Shown here: positions 24,044-27,251 of the stretch, piece after piece
How positions within the stretch are numbered: the stretch's first letter is position 1
Layout of the letters: each line of letters begins with the position of its first letter
Source: a virus
Direction: 5' to 3' (one strand)
IMG/VR virus record: IMGVR_UViG_3300034980_000044
Coordinates: 1-27,251 of that record
Length of the DNA stretch: 27,251 nucleotides
The notes under the pieces: model-generated
What the model saw: only the letters and a program-made list of their open reading frames with translations
Told to the model about the DNA's origin: nothing
Database searches by the model: none
Program-made: the position numbers and the translations under genes

Positions 24044-24070
24044 TTGTCTTAAACTCCTTCTAAGATATCT

Positions 24071-26083
24071 CTATGCTTTTAGAGCTTGACCGAGGCGATC
24101 TGCTTCACGCCTCAATCTCTCTGCTTCGAGCTTTACCTTGTTTTGCATTTTGTTGGATTCAACCCTTCTATCCGCTTTGGCATCTGAAGCTATTTCGGAA
24201 AGCCTTGTTTTCAGTTTTTCAACTTCGACACGCTTTCTATCACTTACAGATTCCCTTCGGGCAGTTTGCAAGTCCCCTTGCAAATCTTTCACCTGACCTT
24301 GAAGACCTTGTACTTGTTGTACTAATTGCTGTTTTTCATCCATTCTAGATAAGATTCCTTCCTTGTCGAAAATCTCTGGATTCTTCTTAAGCACTTCTAT
24401 TCTGTCTACAATACCCAGCTGATAGGCTTCTAGGTATACACCTAGTTCTGCCCACTTGCTCGTTGGTAATGTAGAGCCAGGTTCAATTCTTATATCGTGC
24501 TGATCAAGCTTATAACGATCTTTGGCAATATCTAATATTGGCTCTGTTTTGTCGTCATATAGATTGACAGTCGCTTCTTTTAAATTATTATTTGGCTGGG
24601 CAATTCTGAACATTTTCTGAAATGTGTAATGCCCTTTTGCGTAATTATATAAAACTTTACCAAGTTTGTTTATACTGAACTCAATGTCTCTTAACTTGGA
24701 TTTTGGTCTTTCCTGACCTAAAGCCATCATTCTTTCTGTTCCCCTCACCGTCTCTGGGGCTTTTTCAGCAAACCCGTGCATCATTTCTGGCAATCCAAAA
24801 ATAAAGTCTATGTAAAACTCACACTGCTGAATCAACTTATAGAACTCTCCAGCTAATGGCTGTGGGGCTGGAAAGTGTGGTTCTCCTTGAGATGAATCAA
24901 CCTCAATAACCGCATTTGGGTTAGCCCAGTCCTTTTCAAGTTGGTTTAAATCTTCTACGCTTCCTAAAGGTACAAGCAGCTTTAACCCTGCGGACGCCTG
25001 TGCGTGAGATATGGCAAGCGACCAGACCTTATTTAATAACCTTTGCATAGGTCTCGCTCTGGACACATCCGATTTTGGATACGGGCTTTCTGTCCAGACA
25101 TTAGGCAATGGAACTATCGGATAAACATCTGTATTTAACACAGACTCATATAAAACAATCTCACCTATAGTAGCACATACTTTAACCCTGTTTTGAGGTA
25201 CCTCTACAATTTGAACAACTCCGTTTTCAATTAAATCAGAGCTTTCTTCCATATATCTCTGGATATCAGCATCGTTAAAGATATACTCCTGACCAGTGGA
25301 AGTATCAAGCACCCTGTAAAAGGGGACCTTGGTCTTATAATATCTTTCTAAAATCTGGTACTTGCTGAACTCAAACTGATCTAAATGTTGAGTTTCAGAC
25401 GGAGTAAATACCTGCATTGAATTTTTGTTTCTTGCCGTCGGGTAGTCTTCTTCTCTATATGCCGACAGGCTATCAATTAATGGTTTTATCTCTTCACCTG
25501 TGTCTGGGTCTTCATCTATCCCAAGTTCGGGATAGAGGGCGACGACTTGCTCGCCTGTTAATATCGTAGACAATATGATGCTCTCGGCGTCCGCAAACCA
25601 ACGATCTCTCGAAGATGGCGGAACATATACCCTGAATGGATTAACATTGGTAAACTTGACATCGCCCCTCCCGAAATCTGCTTCGGTATCAATATATACA
25701 TAAAGATATCCCAGTCCAGAGATGGCGTAGTCGTGTATTGCCTGCTTCATTTGAGCATCGCCAGTAGAAATATCCCATACAAATCCAAGTATAGTCCTCC
25801 AAATACTTGATATTTGAACATCAGAATCTTCCCTCGGGGTGATAGTGAAGGTAGGCGGTCTAGATGTTAGTGTAGCCTTTAGTTTTTCAACAGCAGGAGA
25901 GATTCTGTCCATAGGGACATCTGCCTGATTCCTGCTTTTTAATTCATCTGATTCGCTAGAAGTAAAATGATTCCCAAGATAAAAATCAACATCTTTACGA
26001 GCTTCACTGTCCCAATCGGCTCTAGCATCACGCCAGCGACGATATAAGTCCTGATTATACTCGGCTCTCGGGTCCATTTCCAT
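24071..26083 (-). CDS. Portal protein (P22-like)
   Basis: The 670-residue protein forms the ring through which DNA enters the head. The N-terminus has YRRWRDARADWDSEARKDVD and then MDRISPAVEKLKATLTSRPP, a typical P22-type portal opening, followed by a helix with YAISGLGYLYVYIDTEADFG and a wing or crown region. LPEMMHGFAEKAPETVRGTE near the centre is a conserved-type loop. Residues about 581-670 are a long charged coiled coil (barrel-like tail). Length fits P22-like portals. It starts four bases after the upstream gene, which shows the usual head order of portal, scaffold and capsid. Confidence 0.88.
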   Translation of the reverse strand: MEMDPRAEYNQDLYRRWRDARADWDSEARKDVDFYLGNHFTSSESDELKSRNQADVPMDRISPAVEKLKATLTSRPPTFTITPREDSDVQISSIWRTILGFVWDISTGDAQMKQAIHDYAISGLGYLYVYIDTEADFGRGDVKFTNVNPFRVYVPPSSRDRWFADAESIILSTILTGEQVVALYPELGIDEDPDTGEEIKPLIDSLSAYREEDYPTARNKNSMQVFTPSETQHLDQFEFSKYQILERYYKTKVPFYRVLDTSTGQEYIFNDADIQRYMEESSDLIENGVVQIVEVPQNRVKVCATIGEIVLYESVLNTDVYPIVPLPNVWTESPYPKSDVSRARPMQRLLNKVWSLAISHAQASAGLKLLVPLGSVEDLNQLEKDWANPNAVIEVDSSQGEPHFPAPQPLAGEFYKLIQQCEFYIDFIFGLPEMMHGFAEKAPETVRGTERMMALGQERPKSKLRDIEFSINKLGKVLYNYAKGHYTFQKMFRIAQPNNNLKEATVNLYDDKTEPILDIAKDRYKLDQHDIRIEPGSTLPTSKWAELGVYLEAYQLGIVDRIEVLKKNPEIFDKEGILSRMDEKQQLVQQVQGLQGQVKDLQGDLQTARRESVSDRKRVEVEKLKTRLSEIASDAKADRRVESNKMQNKVKLEAERLRREADRLGQALKA

Positions 26084-26087
26084 ATAA

Positions 26088-27251
26088 TTATACTCTCATT
26101 GATTCTCTAGCTTGATTGCTCAAGGCTTCAAGCTGATCGTTTGTAACAATATTTATCTCGTCTTTGTCAATCTCATATGGGTCAATTGTTCCAGCGTCTA
26201 CCATGGCGTCATAAGGCGTCCATTGTTGTTTTGACTTATATTTTGGAGCCATCCATTTGTACATATCTGGTCCGTGCTCTACATAAGATGCATATTCATA
26301 CTGATCCATATCTAACTGTTCCATCGCTGGTTGATGGTATGTCTGATCTCCTCCTGGCATTGGTGCTTCCTGCGGTCCGCTCTCTGGCCCAGACATTGGA
26401 GGCTCTACCTCTCCGCCTTGCTGGTACCCGTCTGCATATCCGCCACCTTGCATACCAATTGCCTGTTGAACTTGTTGTGCCCGTTGCATTTGTTGCATTG
26501 CAGCCATTGCCATTAATTTTTGTATTTCGTCGCCCTGCTTAGACTTTTCTCCGAATATGGACAAAACATCTTTTACCTGTCCGCCATCTTGATAATTCAT
26601 AACCTCTCCTCCGTTTTGATATCCATTGATATAGCCCCCGTCTTGGTGTCCGCCGCCTGTTGGCATTGTCCAGCCGTGTTCTTGTCCAAAAAATTGATGT
26701 GCTTTTGTACTTCCACTCATTGACGCACGGGCTTCTGGTGTATAATACTCGTATGGATCGACCCATTCTCCACCCAGAGGATCTCGCACCAAGCCCTCTT
26801 CCCGATATCCACTTGCCTCTTTTTCACGGGCTTCATATTCCTGCATTGCCTCTTCCTGCTCGGCAACCTGTGTTTCTATCAGGCTTTTATATGCTTTTTT
26901 CCAGTTGGTTCCCCCTGCTTTGGTCGTGAATTCTTCTGATTCATAATCTACATCTGGATTTCTGGCCTTGAGATAATCATAAATGTCCCCAGTCCCCTCT
27001 TTTCCGCCATGTAGGGTGAACTCACGAACACCAGCCTCTTTTGCCAGAGAAGGGGAACCCCCAGCTCGGGTCATAATTCTAGATCTCGCCTTCATTTGTT
27101 CATCATGTGAATATTTGCGTTCTTCGGGTTCAGGCTTAGGTTCGGCGGTAGTAGCTACCCCCATAAATGGCTGTTCTCTAAAGCTTTCAACTTCATGTTC
27201 TTTTTTAGACGGACCTTCAAGTTCTGGGTTGCCAGCAGCATAGGCTTGTGG
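26088..27251 (-). CDS. Head-region protein with YQxGGxV motifs, 5' end outside window
   Basis: The frame stays open from the stop at 26088 to the window edge, so the N-terminus lies outside; an ATG at 27164 has no good ribosome site and is probably internal. The 387 visible residues are hydrophilic: a Pro/Glu/Lys-rich start, a helical acidic part (LIETQVAEQEEAMQEYEARE), then Gly/Tyr/Gln motifs (GYQNGGEV, NYQDGGQV, GYQQGGEV) interrupted by a Gln/Met-rich helix (LMAMAAMQQMQRAQQVQQAI). It ends four bases before the portal gene. The function is unknown. Position before the portal suggests a packaging- or head-associated protein; the motif also occurs in the 303-aa internal protein. Confidence 0.75.
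   Translation of the reverse strand, partial: PQAYAAGNPELEGPSKKEHEVESFREQPFMGVATTAEPKPEPEERKYSHDEQMKARSRIMTRAGGSPSLAKEAGVREFTLHGGKEGTGDIYDYLKARNPDVDYESEEFTTKAGGTNWKKAYKSLIETQVAEQEEAMQEYEAREKEASGYREEGLVRDPLGGEWVDPYEYYTPEARASMSGSTKAHQFFGQEHGWTMPTGGGHQDGGYINGYQNGGEVMNYQDGGQVKDVLSIFGEKSKQGDEIQKLMAMAAMQQMQRAQQVQQAIGMQGGGYADGYQQGGEVEPPMSGPESGPQEAPMPGGDQTYHQPAMEQLDMDQYEYASYVEHGPDMYKWMAPKYKSKQQWTPYDAMVDAGTIDPYEIDKDEINIVTNDQLEALSNQARESMRV

Noticed and set aside
27100-27164. ATG at 27164 as the true start of the right-edge gene
   Set aside because: The frame stays open for 29 more codons to the window edge and no convincing Shine-Dalgarno precedes this ATG, so the gene is treated as partial.
1-27251. 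tRNA genes, CRISPR arrays, insertion sequences
   Set aside because: No cloverleaf, regular spacer array or transposase was found; the whole window is occupied by tightly packed phage genes.

Overview
The window is one stretch of the structural and morphogenesis region of a tailed bacteriophage, either a free viral genome or a prophage. Every gene I can support lies on the minus strand, so the genes run from the right edge of the window to the left. Packing is very tight: most intergenic gaps are under 40 bases, six junctions are TAATG stop/start overlaps, and no gap reaches 300 bases. The base composition is moderately AT-rich. The protein mix resembles podovirus-like contigs recovered from marine metagenomes: a P22-type portal, a SU10/DUF5309-like capsid protein, short-tail adaptor proteins, a T7 gp12/P22 gp10-like nozzle candidate and internal virion proteins. 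No gene identifies the host. A predicted exported thioredoxin-like protein and several small membrane proteins suggest a Gram-negative bacterium, but this is inference. No terminase, replication gene, integrase, endolysin, tRNA or CRISPR array was seen.

Layout in transcription order. Head module (27251 to about 21000): a protein with its 5' end outside the window and YQxGGxV motifs, the portal, a scaffold-like protein, the major capsid protein, a possible decoration protein, the largest gap (98 bases, with inverted repeats), a 67-aa unknown and a 35-aa Lys-rich protein. Neck module (21000 to 18825): a 415-aa adaptor-like protein with a long helical tail, a 53-aa Thr/Glu-rich protein, a 102-aa adaptor-like protein and a 148-aa connector-like protein. 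Fibre (18819 to 13831): a 1662-aa modular appendage protein with 50-residue repeats, four GIGTxxP modules and a C-terminal domain resembling the peptidase G2 chaperone.

Accessory cassette (13793 to 11474): nine small genes. They are a Tyr-rich membrane protein, a 43-aa Cys-rich peptide, two proteins with one membrane segment plus a coiled coil, an exported thioredoxin-fold protein without the active-site cysteines, three small membrane or hydrophobic proteins of holin type, and an FmdB-like zinc ribbon protein. Three of these genes (35, 43 and 53 aa counting the neck ones, plus a 51-aa membrane protein) are short enough to be missed by ordinary gene callers, and two other genes have a start that must be moved downstream.

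Tail and ejection module (11474 to 1): the nozzle-like protein, a second fibre-like protein that shares repeat modules with the large fibre, then four proteins that look like an internal-virion set. These are a 303-aa glycine-zipper protein, a 646-aa Pro/Gly-rich protein with RG-rich ends, a 411-aa helical protein, and a very large protein of at least 1125 residues that runs off the left edge. By position and composition this set is analogous to T7 gp14/gp15/gp16, although I see no clear sequence similarity to them.
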